From Agarivorans sp. TSD2052 (GTDB taxonomy: Bacteria; Pseudomonadota; Gammaproteobacteria; Enterobacterales; Celerinatantimonadaceae): a stretch of 64,000 nt of DNA. Location of the stretch: contig NZ_CP096670.1 of the NCBI RefSeq assembly GCF_023238625.1, forward strand, positions 280,501-344,500, given 5' to 3'. Both the position numbers and the translations under genes were made by a program. Position 1 is the first letter of the stretch. Each line of letters starts with the position of its first letter. A model generated the notes under the pieces. That model was not told the origin of the DNA and did no database searches. It saw only the letters and a list, made by a program, of their open reading frames with translations. Positions 48,957-57,804 of the stretch are shown one piece after another.

Positions 48957-49508
48957 CATTACAAAAGGCCTGCTCATTGAGCGGGCTTTTTACTTTTAAG
49001 CGGTGTGCCAAATTTGTGTTTGTTAAGTCGGGAGTTCGTCTTCTAGCCTTGGCTCATCACCGACCACATTACAAAAGGCCTGCTCATTGAGCGGGCTTTT
49101 TACTTTTAAGCGGTGTGCCAAATTTGTGTTTGTTAAGTCGGGAGTTCGTCTTCTAGCCTTGGCTCATCACCGACCACATTACAAAAGGCCTGCTCATTGA
49201 GCGGGCTTTTTACTTTTAAGCGGTATGCCAAATTTGTGTTTGTTAAGTCGGGAGTTCGTCTTCTAGCCTTGGCTCATCACCGACCACATTACAAAAGGCC
49301 TGCTCATTGAGCGGGCTTTTTACTTTTAAGCGGTGTGCCAAATTTGTGTTTGTTAAGTCGGGAGTTCGTCTTCTAGCCTTGGCTCATCACCGACCACATT
49401 ACAAAAGGCCTGCTCATTGAGCGGGCTTTTTACTTTTAAGCGGTATGCCAAATTTGTGTTTGTTAAGTCGGGAGTTCGTCTTCTAGCCTTGGCTCATCAC
49501 CGACTACA
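48943..49508 (+). repeat. Five 110-bp tandem units carrying the tRNA-Pro 3' end and a terminator
   Basis: Units start at 48943, 49053, 49163, 49273 and 49383, with a sixth start at 49493 that stops after about 16 bases. Each contains CTCATCACCGACCACA (tRNA 3' strand with CCA), the hairpin GCCTGCTC/GAGCGGGC followed by TTTTT, about 50 unique bases, and GTCGGGAGTTCG, a copy of the T-arm 5' side, joined to 14 foreign bases (TCTTCTAGCCTTGG). The units are almost identical; one site reads GCGGTGTGCC in units 1, 2 and 4 and GCGGTATGCC in 3 and 5. Confidence 0.95.
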
Positions 49509-49512
49509 CTTT

Positions 49513-49544
49513 AAAGTCTCGTCAGTAATGACGAGGCTTTTTTT
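49513..49544 (+). terminator. Final terminator of the tRNA operon
   Basis: Twelve-bp stem (one G-T) AAAGTCTCGTCA (49513-49524) with TGACGAGGCTTT (49529-49540), tetraloop GTAA, then a T-run to 49544. Different in sequence from the terminator inside the five tandem units. Confidence 0.88.
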
Positions 49545-49771
49545 GTATCAGCGATTGATGAGTATTGATGATGTTGAAGAACAGGGTGCGTTATTACCGC
49601 TTTACTATTCACTGATATCCCTTTCACAAACGCCTATTTTTCTCACTTTATTTATCTAGAAAGATGACTAAATTTTATTCTATCTAAAGGTTATGAGTGG
49701 TAAGTAAGTAAACGGGTCATTAAATTTTGTTATATTTTGGTATTGTTTTACTTACTTAGTCGCTTAAATAG

Positions 49772-50638
49772 ATGAAGTGTTTTTTGGTTGCACTGCTCGG
49801 TATTGTGCTTAGTTTTCCTTCGGCTTTTGCCCGCGGACAAGATCCACTATTGGTGCGGCATGTTAGCCCTGAAAGCTATAAAGATTATCGCAGCGCTTAC
49901 TTTATAGAATTACTCACACTCGCCTTAGATAAAACTCAGGCTGCATACGGTAACTATAAACTCACGCCCAATAACGTGAGAATGACTCAAGAGCGCTCAT
50001 TACAACAACTACGAGAAAACCAAGGAATAGACGTAGTTTGGACAATGAGTTCGGCCAAGCGAGAGGATGATTTTTTGCCAATTCGTATCCCTTTACTAAA
50101 GGGTTTGCTGGGGCAACGTTTACTGATGATCCGTCGTCAAGATACCGAGCGTTTTGCGCAGGTTAAAACACTGCAAGATTTAAGTAACTTTAGTGCAGGG
50201 CAAGGAAGAGGCTGGCCTGATAATCAGATATTGGAGGCTAATGGCCTTAATGTGATTAAAGGGATCAACTACGATGGTTTGTTTGGCATGTTACAGCGTC
50301 AGCGCTTTGATTATTTTCCGCGTGGTGTGAGTGAAATTTATCATGAGTTACAGCAGCACCGAGAACAAGATTTTGTGGCAGAGCCTAATTTGGTTTTAAG
50401 TTATCGAGCACCGATTTATTTTTTTGTAAATACCAACAACCAGCAACTTGCGACAAGAATAGAACAGGGTCTTTGGGCCGCTATTGATGATGGCAGCTTT
50501 GACGAATTGTTTAGTCGTTATGCTTACGATAGCTTGGTAGAAAAACTAAAACATCGTCGAGTCATTAAACTTGATACTCCCTATTTACATCCTGACACTC
50601 CCAGTGAGCAAAGTCCTTTGTGGATAAAGCTACACTAA
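49772..50638 (+). CDS. Periplasmic solute-binding-like protein
   Basis: 288 residues. Signal peptide MKCFLVALLGIVLSFPSAFA. The rest resembles the bacterial extracellular solute-binding family 3 fold: an N-terminal lobe to about residue 105 (VVWTMSSAKREDDFLPIRIP), then LMIRRQDTERFAQVKTLQDL and GQGRGWPDNQILEANG, and a final helix AIDDGSFDELFSRYAYD. No ABC transporter genes adjoin, so it could be a stand-alone sensor-type or orphan binding protein. Confidence 0.82.
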   Translation: MKCFLVALLGIVLSFPSAFARGQDPLLVRHVSPESYKDYRSAYFIELLTLALDKTQAAYGNYKLTPNNVRMTQERSLQQLRENQGIDVVWTMSSAKREDDFLPIRIPLLKGLLGQRLLMIRRQDTERFAQVKTLQDLSNFSAGQGRGWPDNQILEANGLNVIKGINYDGLFGMLQRQRFDYFPRGVSEIYHELQQHREQDFVAEPNLVLSYRAPIYFFVNTNNQQLATRIEQGLWAAIDDGSFDELFSRYAYDSLVEKLKHRRVIKLDTPYLHPDTPSEQSPLWIKLH

Positions 50639-51003
50639 CCATTGCTCGTTGAGGGCGGCTTTCCATAAGCATCGGCTGTCACATTGATGCACTTTTTGGC
50701 GTAGCCTATTTTCCAATGGGTGGTATCGCTAATGCTAATATCGGCCAACATTACTGTATTAGGCTGCGAGCGTTTAGCTTGCTTTATCGCCAACTGAGTC
50801 GACGGGCTATGCTTTAATGGAAACAGGTACAAGGCATAGCTTTGGCAGTGTTCAGCTTGTGCCGGTCCAAGCAAATTCAAACCTGTTATATCACCCTGAT
50901 AAAAGCTACGTTCTACAAAAGAGCCATGATAACCAGTAGAGCAAGCGCTAAGAAGCAGTATACAAACAGCGACAAAACATCGATGAAACGTTGAGACTAG
51001 CAA
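50635..51003 (-). CDS. Small lipoprotein of unknown function
   Basis: 122 residues. The signal ends in lipobox LSAC (Cys21), so it is lipid-anchored. The start is TTG at 51003, with AAGGA 6 bases upstream; no ATG is in frame. The pattern of a TVMLADISISDTTHWKIGYAKKCINVTADAY C-terminus, with one cysteine in the last strand, recalls TRL-like lipoproteins of Gram-negative bacteria; that likeness is tentative. It overlaps the convergent binding-protein gene by 4 bp. Confidence 0.72.
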   Translation of the reverse strand: MLVSTFHRCFVAVCILLLSACSTGYHGSFVERSFYQGDITGLNLLGPAQAEHCQSYALYLFPLKHSPSTQLAIKQAKRSQPNTVMLADISISDTTHWKIGYAKKCINVTADAYGKPPSTSNG

Positions 51004-51279
51004 GGGGCATCCTTATTGGTGGGGTTGGCGCATTATAAAGGTCAGTGAGATGAGCTATGAAACAAGTGCTAAAGCATTTAATCATAAGTAGACGCTCCTC
51101 ACAAATCTCTTGTTAAGCCTATTATGATTTTTGTACTTAGGTAGAATTGTTGAATAAATCAATTATCTTGTTTTAATCGCAGTCAATGTTCGCTGTTAAC
51201 ATGCGGGCTTTATCTGCAATTCTCAGCGTTTATTGAAACGCATTCGTCTATCTTCGTGCTAATTATCTAGGAGTTCTTC

Positions 51280-52308
51280 ATGCCAACAATACAACAGGAC
51301 CTGACCGGGCAAACGTTTACCCTGAAAAATAACCAAGGGAGCGAAGCCGTTGTATTAGCATGGGGAGCGACCTTAGCTAGCCTCAAGATTAAGTTAAACA
51401 GTGGTGAGCTACGTCAAGTGGTATTGGGCTGTGATAGCTTTGATGATTACTTCAAGCAAAATGCTTATTTAGGCGCAACGGTTGGCCGTTATGCGAACCG
51501 TATTAATCAAGCTAAAATTGGCTTTCAAGGTGAAGAGTTTATATTAACCGCCAACCAAGATATGCACCAATTACATGGCGCCAATGACCTTAGCCACCGT
51601 GACTGGCAGGGTGAATTATTAGCCGATAACAAAGTGCGTTTCACGATTCAATCACCCGACGGAGAAATGGGTTTTCCCGGTAACCTGCAAGCTCAGCTTG
51701 ATTACACCTTAGATGACGATAACCAATTAGTGATGGATTATTCGGCCACGGTAGATCAAACCTGCCCTGTTAACTTAACTGACCACAGTTACTTTAACCT
51801 AAATGCCGCGAGCTCAACTATTTTGCAACACCAACTGTTTATCGCCGCTGACCAATATCTACCGGTAGCCAGCGATGGTATTCCACTTGATGGATTACAT
51901 ACTGTCGCCGATACCAGCTTTGATTTTAGACAAAGCAAAACCATTGCCGAAGATCTGCTTAAAGATGAACATCAAGCGTTAGTAGGGGGTTACGACCATA
52001 GCTACTTGCTGCAAGCAGATGTGGTCGAAAAAGGCAAAGCGGTAGCTCGCATAGTGGCAGATGACCAATCGCTTGCGATGGAGGTGTATACCGACAAACC
52101 GGCTATTCAGCTTTATACCGGCAACTTCTTAAAGGGGAACCCTGGCCATAACGGCGAGATCTACCAAGCACATAGCGGTGTGGCCTTAGAAACCCAATTT
52201 CTACCTGATTCGCCAAACCGCCCAGATTGGCCACATAAAAGCTGCTGGTTAGCGCCGGGCGAAACTTACCGATACCAAACACGCTATCGTTTATACCAAC
52301 CTAGCTAA
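51280..52308 (+). CDS. galM: Galactose mutarotase (aldose 1-epimerase)
   Basis: 342 residues. GalM interconverts alpha- and beta-D-galactose. GATVGRYANRINQAKI is the typical early motif; the acid/base histidines lie in QLHGANDLSHRDW and NLTDHSYFNL; the catalytic glutamate is in GVALETQFLPDSPNRPDWP. AGGAG precedes the ATG. No other gal genes are present in the window, so the epimerase acts apart from a gal operon here. Confidence 0.95.
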   Translation: MPTIQQDLTGQTFTLKNNQGSEAVVLAWGATLASLKIKLNSGELRQVVLGCDSFDDYFKQNAYLGATVGRYANRINQAKIGFQGEEFILTANQDMHQLHGANDLSHRDWQGELLADNKVRFTIQSPDGEMGFPGNLQAQLDYTLDDDNQLVMDYSATVDQTCPVNLTDHSYFNLNAASSTILQHQLFIAADQYLPVASDGIPLDGLHTVADTSFDFRQSKTIAEDLLKDEHQALVGGYDHSYLLQADVVEKGKAVARIVADDQSLAMEVYTDKPAIQLYTGNFLKGNPGHNGEIYQAHSGVALETQFLPDSPNRPDWPHKSCWLAPGETYRYQTRYRLYQPS

Positions 52309-52412
52309 GTGAGTGGTGTTGGCACGTTGAATACATTATATACAGCATACCGAATGTCATAGACATCGTGTATGCTGCTTATTGATTATTTAAAGCCTAA
52401 GGACGTTTATCT

Positions 52413-52958
52413 ATGAAGAAATGGTTGGCACTATGTGTTGGTGTTCTCGCGTTAAGCTTTCAAGCATTCGCAGACGATTACCAAACCACAATTCAGCAGT
52501 TCAAAAAATCAGACCGAACCGCAGAATTTTTTAATGGCGCCTATGGGTACGCCGTATTTCCTACCATTGGTAAAGGCGGTATTGGCATTGGTGGTGCCTA
52601 CGGTGAGGGGCAAGTTTACTTAGGTGGTATGCCAACGGGCTCTGTAAATATGGGCCAAGTGACTCTTGGCTTTCAATTAGGTGGCCAAGCATTTAGCCAA
52701 ATTGTCTTCTTACAAGATAAGCGTGCTTACGACGAATTTACCAGTGGCAGCTTTGAATTTGCCGCCCAAGCTAGCGCAGTAGCCTTAACTGCCGGTGCTT
52801 CAGCGCAAGCGGGCACTTCTGGCGCCGGAGCTGCTGCGGGGAGTACCCAATCAAAAGCCCACTACGTGAGTGGTTATGCGGTATTTACTTTAGCGAAAGG
52901 CGGCCTAATGTATGAAGCCGCGATTGGCGGGCAAAAGTTTAACTTCACCCCCAACTAA
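52413..52958 (+). CDS. Secreted SYLF/Ysc84-domain protein
   Basis: 181 residues. Signal peptide MKKWLALCVGVLALSFQAFA. Most of the mature protein is the SYLF (Ysc84) lipid-binding fold: GYAVFPTIGKGGIGIGGAYG, GQVTLGFQLGGQAFSQIVFL and YAVFTLAKGGLMYEAAIGGQ. An Ala/Gly/Ser-rich insert (about 130-148) separates the two halves. SYLF proteins bind phosphoinositides in eukaryotes; the bacterial role is unclear. A strong terminator follows. Confidence 0.9.
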   Translation: MKKWLALCVGVLALSFQAFADDYQTTIQQFKKSDRTAEFFNGAYGYAVFPTIGKGGIGIGGAYGEGQVYLGGMPTGSVNMGQVTLGFQLGGQAFSQIVFLQDKRAYDEFTSGSFEFAAQASAVALTAGASAQAGTSGAGAAAGSTQSKAHYVSGYAVFTLAKGGLMYEAAIGGQKFNFTPN

Positions 52959-52980
52959 GCTTACGTACTTGCCATTCAAT

Positions 52981-53005
52981 AACGGACCTATCGGTCCGTT
53001 TTTTA
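52981..53005 (+). terminator. Intrinsic terminator after the SYLF gene
   Basis: Perfect 8-bp stem AACGGACC (52981-52988) with GGTCCGTT (52993-53000), loop TATC, then a T-run to 53004. Confidence 0.85.
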
Positions 53006-53013
53006 TGTTTAAG

Positions 53014-53940
53014 CTATTTACTCAGGCTAAAGCGGCGTTGCCAAGCGAGTAAAAAAATAGCGGCGGCAAACAGCAAGGCAGACCCTGGTTCGGGAACGCT
53101 ACTCGGAGGTGGTGTTGCAGTATAAGGCACATGATTTTGCTGCATGGCGCCATCCCAAGACGCAGCGATCACGGTGCCATTGATCACACCTTGGGGATCT
53201 TGAACATTGGCCAAGGGCGCTAATATGCTGCCTTCAACACTGATTCCTGACAACAGTAATTCAGTGGCCTCATAAAAGTTAAACAATACTTTATCTCGAG
53301 AGGGTAGCAAAGAGGCCATACTCATATTGCTTAGTCCGGCGCTACCTCCTGAAATATTAAAGATAATCTCAGCATCGTCAGCAAGATTGCTCACTTCGAA
53401 AGTATGCGCATTAAGCAGGTCATTGCCATCTAATTCAAATACCTGTTGTTGGCTTTGACCATCACCGCTTAAATAAAGGCCTCCCCATTGCTGGAGTACA
53501 TTGCCGTTAGACGATAGGCTACTTAACTGATTGCTCACGCCATTCAGGTAAGTATGTTCTGCAGCAAAATCGATAGCAATGTGGCTATTTTCAGAGATGC
53601 CGCCATCGGCATAGCCATGTGCTTGGGTAACATTTGCGCTACCGCCTACCTCTGCGGCACCGTAGACTCGGCCGTAGTCTGCTTGTAAATTTCCTGCTAC
53701 TGTTAACACCACTTGATCACTGCTTGTGCCAAGTTTGTCACCAACACTGTAGTTTTGTAAGTGGGCATTTCCGCCGACGGCTAAGCGGCCTTCAGTATCA
53801 GAACTACCAGAGAAGTCATTAAAGATAAAAGTGTTGTAATTACCGGCGAGTCCAAGAATGCCAGCATGGCTACTTAGTGACATCAGCACTGAAGCTATGG
53901 TGGCTAAGCTAATGAGCAAATACTGCTTAAGATGTTTCAT
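53014..53940 (-). CDS. Choice-of-anchor A protein with PEP-CTERM sorting signal
   Basis: 308 residues. Signal peptide to about SSHA (residue 26). The choice-of-anchor A domain covers about residues 30-270: GLAGNYNTFIFNDFSGSSD, TEGRLAVGGNAHLQNYSVG and VLFNFYEATELLLSGISVEG, with SILAPLANV near its end. The C-terminus is a complete PEP-CTERM signal: VPEPGSALLFAAAIFLLAW then QRR, so the protein should be processed by an exosortase and placed on the surface or in exopolysaccharide. No exosortase lies in the window. Confidence 0.9.
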   Translation of the reverse strand: MKHLKQYLLISLATIASVLMSLSSHAGILGLAGNYNTFIFNDFSGSSDTEGRLAVGGNAHLQNYSVGDKLGTSSDQVVLTVAGNLQADYGRVYGAAEVGGSANVTQAHGYADGGISENSHIAIDFAAEHTYLNGVSNQLSSLSSNGNVLQQWGGLYLSGDGQSQQQVFELDGNDLLNAHTFEVSNLADDAEIIFNISGGSAGLSNMSMASLLPSRDKVLFNFYEATELLLSGISVEGSILAPLANVQDPQGVINGTVIAASWDGAMQQNHVPYTATPPPSSVPEPGSALLFAAAIFLLAWQRRFSLSK

Positions 53941-54237
53941 TTACTACAAAGTCCTTATTACTGGTCCAACCGATTTTTGTGACGCGAGTCTAACTTCTGT
54001 GCGGCGCTATTCTACATAATGCTGCTGTTTGTGCCAAGTGTGATTGAAAATTAATCAAAATAAACTGGCTAGGTGTACGCCAATAGTGTTAGAAACGGAC
54101 TATATAGACCGCTTTCGGTGGTGAGATTATGCTTGAACCGCTGAAGTTTCAGCCATCTGTATTGTTGGTTAACGGGTCATTTGAAAGGAATAAATCGGCT
54201 TTCCCTAGCCACAATGTTAACCAATGACCTTTACGCA

Positions 54238-54902
54238 ATTTACGCAATTTTTTGATCATTCATCATTGGAAGAACTCTTGAGTCATTGGCTATTTGACTT
54301 AAGATATAATTTACAGTGTCTTCAACGCTATGTATGTTCTCAATATTGTTAACTTGATGAAAATTATTGGTCGTATTGAGGCGCTGCTCAACCGCTTTGT
54401 AAATGTCTACGACTCTGTCAGCTACAGCTTCCATTGGATCGATAAAAGTCACGTTAGCGAAATTCTTTTGTAGAATATCTCGTACTAATGGTAACTCGGT
54501 GCAGCCCAAAATAACGGTGCTAACCCCCTGATCGACTAAGGCTTGAATCGCTTTAGAAAGCAGGGCCGCATTGTGCTCGAATTCCCCTGATTTGATCCCA
54601 TTAGTTTGTCTAAGATCTTGACCAGAAATGGTTTTCTTGCCAGTAGTCTCTCCGTATATGGCACTGTGAACATAATGCTCTTGTTCACATTCAGCCGGCT
54701 TGATGAATGCTAAGTTAGCGTCTTTCAAATATCGGTCGTAAATACATGAGTTATAAGTACCGTTGGTGCATAAGATACCGACTATTGATTCTGCATTATT
54801 TTGTTTAATCAGGTCGACAGTGGTCTTGAGCATGTCTACTAGATATACATTGGTGTGTTTTTGGACTTCATTTCTGAAGTAGTGCGCGGTATTACCTGTC
54901 AT
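54238..54902 (-). repeat. Direct repeat 1 (aspartate-racemase fragment)
   Basis: Matches 56578-57242 base for base at a constant offset of 2340 bp; I count about five differences over 665 bp. The match begins at ATTTACGCAA and stops at GTCAT. The two repeats flank the fucosyltransferase gene. Confidence 0.93.
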
Positions 54903-55019
54903 ACGACGTACCGCATGTGAATACGCATCAATGGTAGCAGGGCGTTTCCCTTGTAAGGTTAAATTGGTAAGGTGTTGTTTATATAAAGCATTATAACGAT
55001 GTTGTTGGCTAGGGTTCAT
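54240..55019 (-). pseudogene. Chimeric pseudogene: tyrosine-recombinase N-terminus fused to truncated aspartate racemase
   Basis: A single open frame of 259 codons. Residues 1-40 (MNPSQQHRYNALYKQHLTNL, then GKRPATIDAYSHAVRRM) look like the N-terminal SAM-like core-binding domain of a tyrosine recombinase of the kind found beside IS91-type elements. From residue 41 it is the C-terminal two thirds of the racemase at 56580. At the joint the catalytic cysteine of the TCNTAH motif has become glycine (TGNTAH), while the second cysteine (LGCTELPL) remains. The first ~85 racemase residues are missing. No ribosome site is seen. It should be inactive as a racemase. Confidence 0.85.
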
Positions 55020-55023
55020 GCAG

Positions 55024-55070
55024 CATACTCAGGTTAATCACGACAGACTGGTCGTGTAACATTGAGTATG
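55024..55070. repeat. 47-bp interrupted palindrome at the recombinase fragment
   Basis: CATACTCA (55024-55031) pairs with TGAGTATG (55063-55070), and inside it CACGAC (55039-55044) pairs with GTCGTG (55051-55056). It begins four bases upstream of the recombinase-fragment ATG. It could be the end of a mobile element or an operator or recombination site of the lost integrase. Confidence 0.6.
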
Positions 55071-55081
55071 AGATATCTGGT

Positions 55082-55290
55082 GCTATGCACTCTGCCGCAG
55101 AGAACATGCGGCATGTTGCATTGAACATGCTGAAGGCTGAGTAAACCCAAAAGGCCAGCATTCGGCGCAAACAAAAGATTGCGGCAATGAACAGCGCCTA
55201 TCTTGAGAAGATTTTGGGGCTGGATTCAACTTGGTGGGAAAAAATGAGCATTCACGCTCTCACCCCGGGGTCCACATGGGAACTAATATA
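55082..55290 (+). pseudogene. ISAs1-family transposase remnant (C-terminal end)
   Basis: Reading from 55082 on the plus strand, AENMRHVALNMLKAE, a stop codon (TAA at 55142), then KASIRRKQKIAAMNSAYLEK and ILGL. This is the pattern of the C-terminus of ISAs1/H-repeat transposases. The in-frame stop and absence of the rest show it is a dead fragment. It marks earlier mobile-element activity at the edge of the acquired segment. Confidence 0.7.
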
Positions 55291-55295
55291 TGAAT

Positions 55296-56330
55296 TTAAA
55301 ATTGACTAGATAAAGTTCTAATACCTCTGACTATTTTTCCGCGGAGATTCTCACTATTGACAAATTTAAATGTATTGACCTCTTGAGCTCTTTGTTTTTC
55401 ATAAATTTCACCAAAATAGTGAAAATTACGACGAAAGGCTAGAGAGTGTTCTTGTTCAAATATCAGATTAAATTGAGCAAGAATATCTTCGTCATTTAAT
55501 CCTATAGTTGGTTTATTATCCGGGAAAAAAGGTTCTCTTAACATACTTTCTAAAAGCGCCGGATTATTTTCAAGTTGCATAACCTGATTTGCGACTTCTT
55601 CGAGTGAGTTGAAATCGTGGCAATTAATAAAGCGTTTTGTATTAAATTCTCTACCTACTAGCGGGTTACCCCAATAGATAGGTATAGTGTCAGCAGATAA
55701 CGCATGAATAAGCTTTTCAGTGGTGTAACCTGGAGACGTAGAATTCTCAAAAGCTATTGTAAACCTGTAACGTTTCTGAAAATCAATTTTAGGCTTTGTC
55801 CAATCACCATGATAAGGCGCTCCAATAGTATCTTGAACATTACGTAAATGTTTACCTACAGAATCGACGCTTTTAATAGCGCTTAAATGATGAAAGAATT
55901 CGTCACGTATTGGATGGCCATCACCATTAGTATAAATAAAATTACAAAACTTAGGTTTTTCATATTCAAGAATATTATCTGCTTGAACAGAACTCTTTCG
56001 ATTAAGCAAGTCTTTATATTGGTCATAAAGTTGGTAGTTAGGACATCTGTAATAACGATCCCCAAATTCAATCCAACTATAACCAAAAGCATAATCACAA
56101 AGGTTAAAATCAGGAATTACATTTTCACCTGTGAAGAAAATCCGTACAGCTTTATCATATTGCATATAATCATAACCAAAAACTGAATATATTACATAAT
56201 CAGGGTTTTCCTGGTCGACTGTGACAGTATAGTTTTGTTTAAGTAAGGCTAAAATCCTATCCGGATTGAAAGGGCCGGGGAAATCAGTAAATGCTATTCT
56301 AATAGATGTAATGAGCAGCTCCTTTGCCAA
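55296..56330 (-). CDS. GT10-family fucosyltransferase
   Basis: 344 residues. The C-terminal half has the glycosyltransferase-10 signature: RFTIAFENSTSPGYTTEKLI, then ALSADTIPIYWGNPLVGREF and the FNTKRFINCHDF stretch, as in alpha-1,3/4-fucosyltransferases that use GDP-fucose to decorate lipopolysaccharide or capsule. The N-terminal half holds the acceptor-side domain. No ATG starts it: TTG at 56330 opens the frame, but a strong AAAGGAG lies at codons 3-4 and would fit initiation at an ATT codon at 56312. The gene is notably AT-rich and lies between racemase repeats, so it was probably acquired. No other sugar genes are nearby. Confidence 0.88.
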   Translation of the reverse strand: MAKELLITSIRIAFTDFPGPFNPDRILALLKQNYTVTVDQENPDYVIYSVFGYDYMQYDKAVRIFFTGENVIPDFNLCDYAFGYSWIEFGDRYYRCPNYQLYDQYKDLLNRKSSVQADNILEYEKPKFCNFIYTNGDGHPIRDEFFHHLSAIKSVDSVGKHLRNVQDTIGAPYHGDWTKPKIDFQKRYRFTIAFENSTSPGYTTEKLIHALSADTIPIYWGNPLVGREFNTKRFINCHDFNSLEEVANQVMQLENNPALLESMLREPFFPDNKPTIGLNDEDILAQFNLIFEQEHSLAFRRNFHYFGEIYEKQRAQEVNTFKFVNSENLRGKIVRGIRTLSSQF

Positions 56331-56577
56331 GAATAGTTATACTTTCTGATAAATATCATAAACTATTCTTTTTATATTACAATGTCGTATAAAACTGTGT
56401 GAATTTAGCAAACTAAAACGGTGATATGCTCCCCACGCGTAACATGCCAAAGTCTATACCTACCGATTAATATCGGCATAGAAAACTTGAATGAAAGACC
56501 CTTGGCAAGCAAGTGTCGTAGTAGTATGAATAAATAAACTCGCGCTATTTCTCTTGTCGTGAAAAATGTTTTTCGCT

Positions 56578-57242
56578 ATTTACGCAATTTTTTGATCATT
56601 CATCATTGGAAGAACTCTTGAGTCATTGGCTATTTGACTTAAGATATAATTTACAGTGTCTTCAACGCTATGGATGTTCTCAATATTGTTAACTTGAAGA
56701 AAATTATTGGTCGTATTGAGGCGCTGCTCAACCGCTTTGTAAATGTCTACGACTCTGTCAGCTACAGCTTCCATTGGATCGATAAAAGTCACGTTAGCGA
56801 AATTCTTTTGTAGAATATCTCGTACTAATGGTAACTCGGTGCAGCCCAAAATAACGGTGCTAACCCCCTGATCGACTAAGGCTTGAATTGCTTTAGAAAG
56901 CAGGGCCGCATTGTGCTCGAATTCCCCTGATTTGATCCCATTAATTTGTCTAAGATCTTGACCAGAAATGGTTTTCTTGCCAGTAGTCTCTCCGTATATG
57001 GCACTGTGAACATAATGCTCTTGTTCACATTCAGCCGGCTTGATGAATGCTAAGTTAGCGTCTTTCAAATATCGGTCGTAAATACATGAGTTATAAGTAC
57101 CGTTGGTGCATAAGATACCGACTATTGATTCTGCATTATTTTGTTTAATCAGGTCGACAGTGGTCTTGAGCATGTCTACTAGATATACATTGGTGTGTTT
57201 TTGGACTTCATTTCTGAAGTAGTGCGCGGTATTACATGTCAT
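56578..57242 (-). repeat. Direct repeat 2 (inside the intact aspartate racemase)
   Basis: Partner of 54238-54902, same orientation. Being contained in an intact gene, it is the likely source copy. Confidence 0.93.
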
Positions 57243-57497
57243 TACTGCGAATTGAACGTTGTTGCGCTCCAAAATTCGTGCCGATTCTAGCAATTCAGGA
57301 ACTGGGTCTTTTCCGCCCTCGTTGATCGCTTCAGAGCGATCTGGAATATCGGGATTCTTCACGACGATCATTCCCATATGGTCTTGATCTTTAAGAGCTC
57401 CATGTTCTATTTCTTTTTTTGCAACAATATCCTGAAATAGAGCATCTGCTTCAGGGCCCATATTTCCGATAACGCCAAATCGTACTTTTTTCATCAC
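56580..57497 (-). CDS. Aspartate/glutamate racemase family protein
   Basis: 305 residues. VRFGVIGNMGPEADALFQDI starts the fold. The two catalytic cysteines are in FAVMTCNTAHYF (residue about 93) and VILGCTELPL (about 200), the pattern of PLP-independent aspartate/glutamate racemases. VRDILQKNFANVTFIDPMEA follows. The C-terminal ~50 residues (TTNNFLQVNNIENIHSVED) extend past the usual fold. It makes or recycles D-amino acids; substrate not provable. The gene contains repeat 2, whose other copy is the pseudogene at 54240. Confidence 0.9.
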   Translation of the reverse strand: MMKKVRFGVIGNMGPEADALFQDIVAKKEIEHGALKDQDHMGMIVVKNPDIPDRSEAINEGGKDPVPELLESARILERNNVQFAVMTCNTAHYFRNEVQKHTNVYLVDMLKTTVDLIKQNNAESIVGILCTNGTYNSCIYDRYLKDANLAFIKPAECEQEHYVHSAIYGETTGKKTISGQDLRQINGIKSGEFEHNAALLSKAIQALVDQGVSTVILGCTELPLVRDILQKNFANVTFIDPMEAVADRVVDIYKAVEQRLNTTNNFLQVNNIENIHSVEDTVNYILSQIANDSRVLPMMNDQKIA

Positions 57498-57804
57498 TTA
57501 AGCCTTTGTATATGTTCGAATGAACGACAAGATTAGTGATATCGACGCAAATCTCTAAATCAGACTTGAAGGGTTGAATCCTTCATATCTAGATTGATTG
57601 ACTCAGCCGGCGCTATTCTCGCTAAAGCCTTGCTACCCTCTTGAGTTTTTTGTTTCATAAAGGCGGCAAAGGTGGCTAGCCAAGCATTTTGATTTTCTGA
57701 TAAATTTGTAGATGGAACGACTATAAGCCGGGTGGAACGGTGAAATATAGGTTTACCTCTAGAGTTATCAATATAATAAGCGGCATCAGCACAAGGAGAG
57801 TTTA
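57498..57804. other. 307-bp region between the racemase and the metallophosphoesterase
   Basis: No credible gene. A minus-strand frame 57560-57853 (97 codons) with a C-terminus such as NAWLATFAAFMKQKTQEGSK overlaps the phosphoesterase start; I cannot place it in a family and no ribosome site supports it. It could be the tail of a degraded gene. The AAGGAG site of the phosphoesterase closes the region. Confidence 0.4.

Noticed and set aside
54238-57242. A classical composite transposon around the fucosyltransferase
   Set aside because: The flanking repeats are parts of a racemase gene, not insertion sequences, and no terminal inverted repeats or target duplication were found. Only remnants of an ISAs1 element and a recombinase lie inside.
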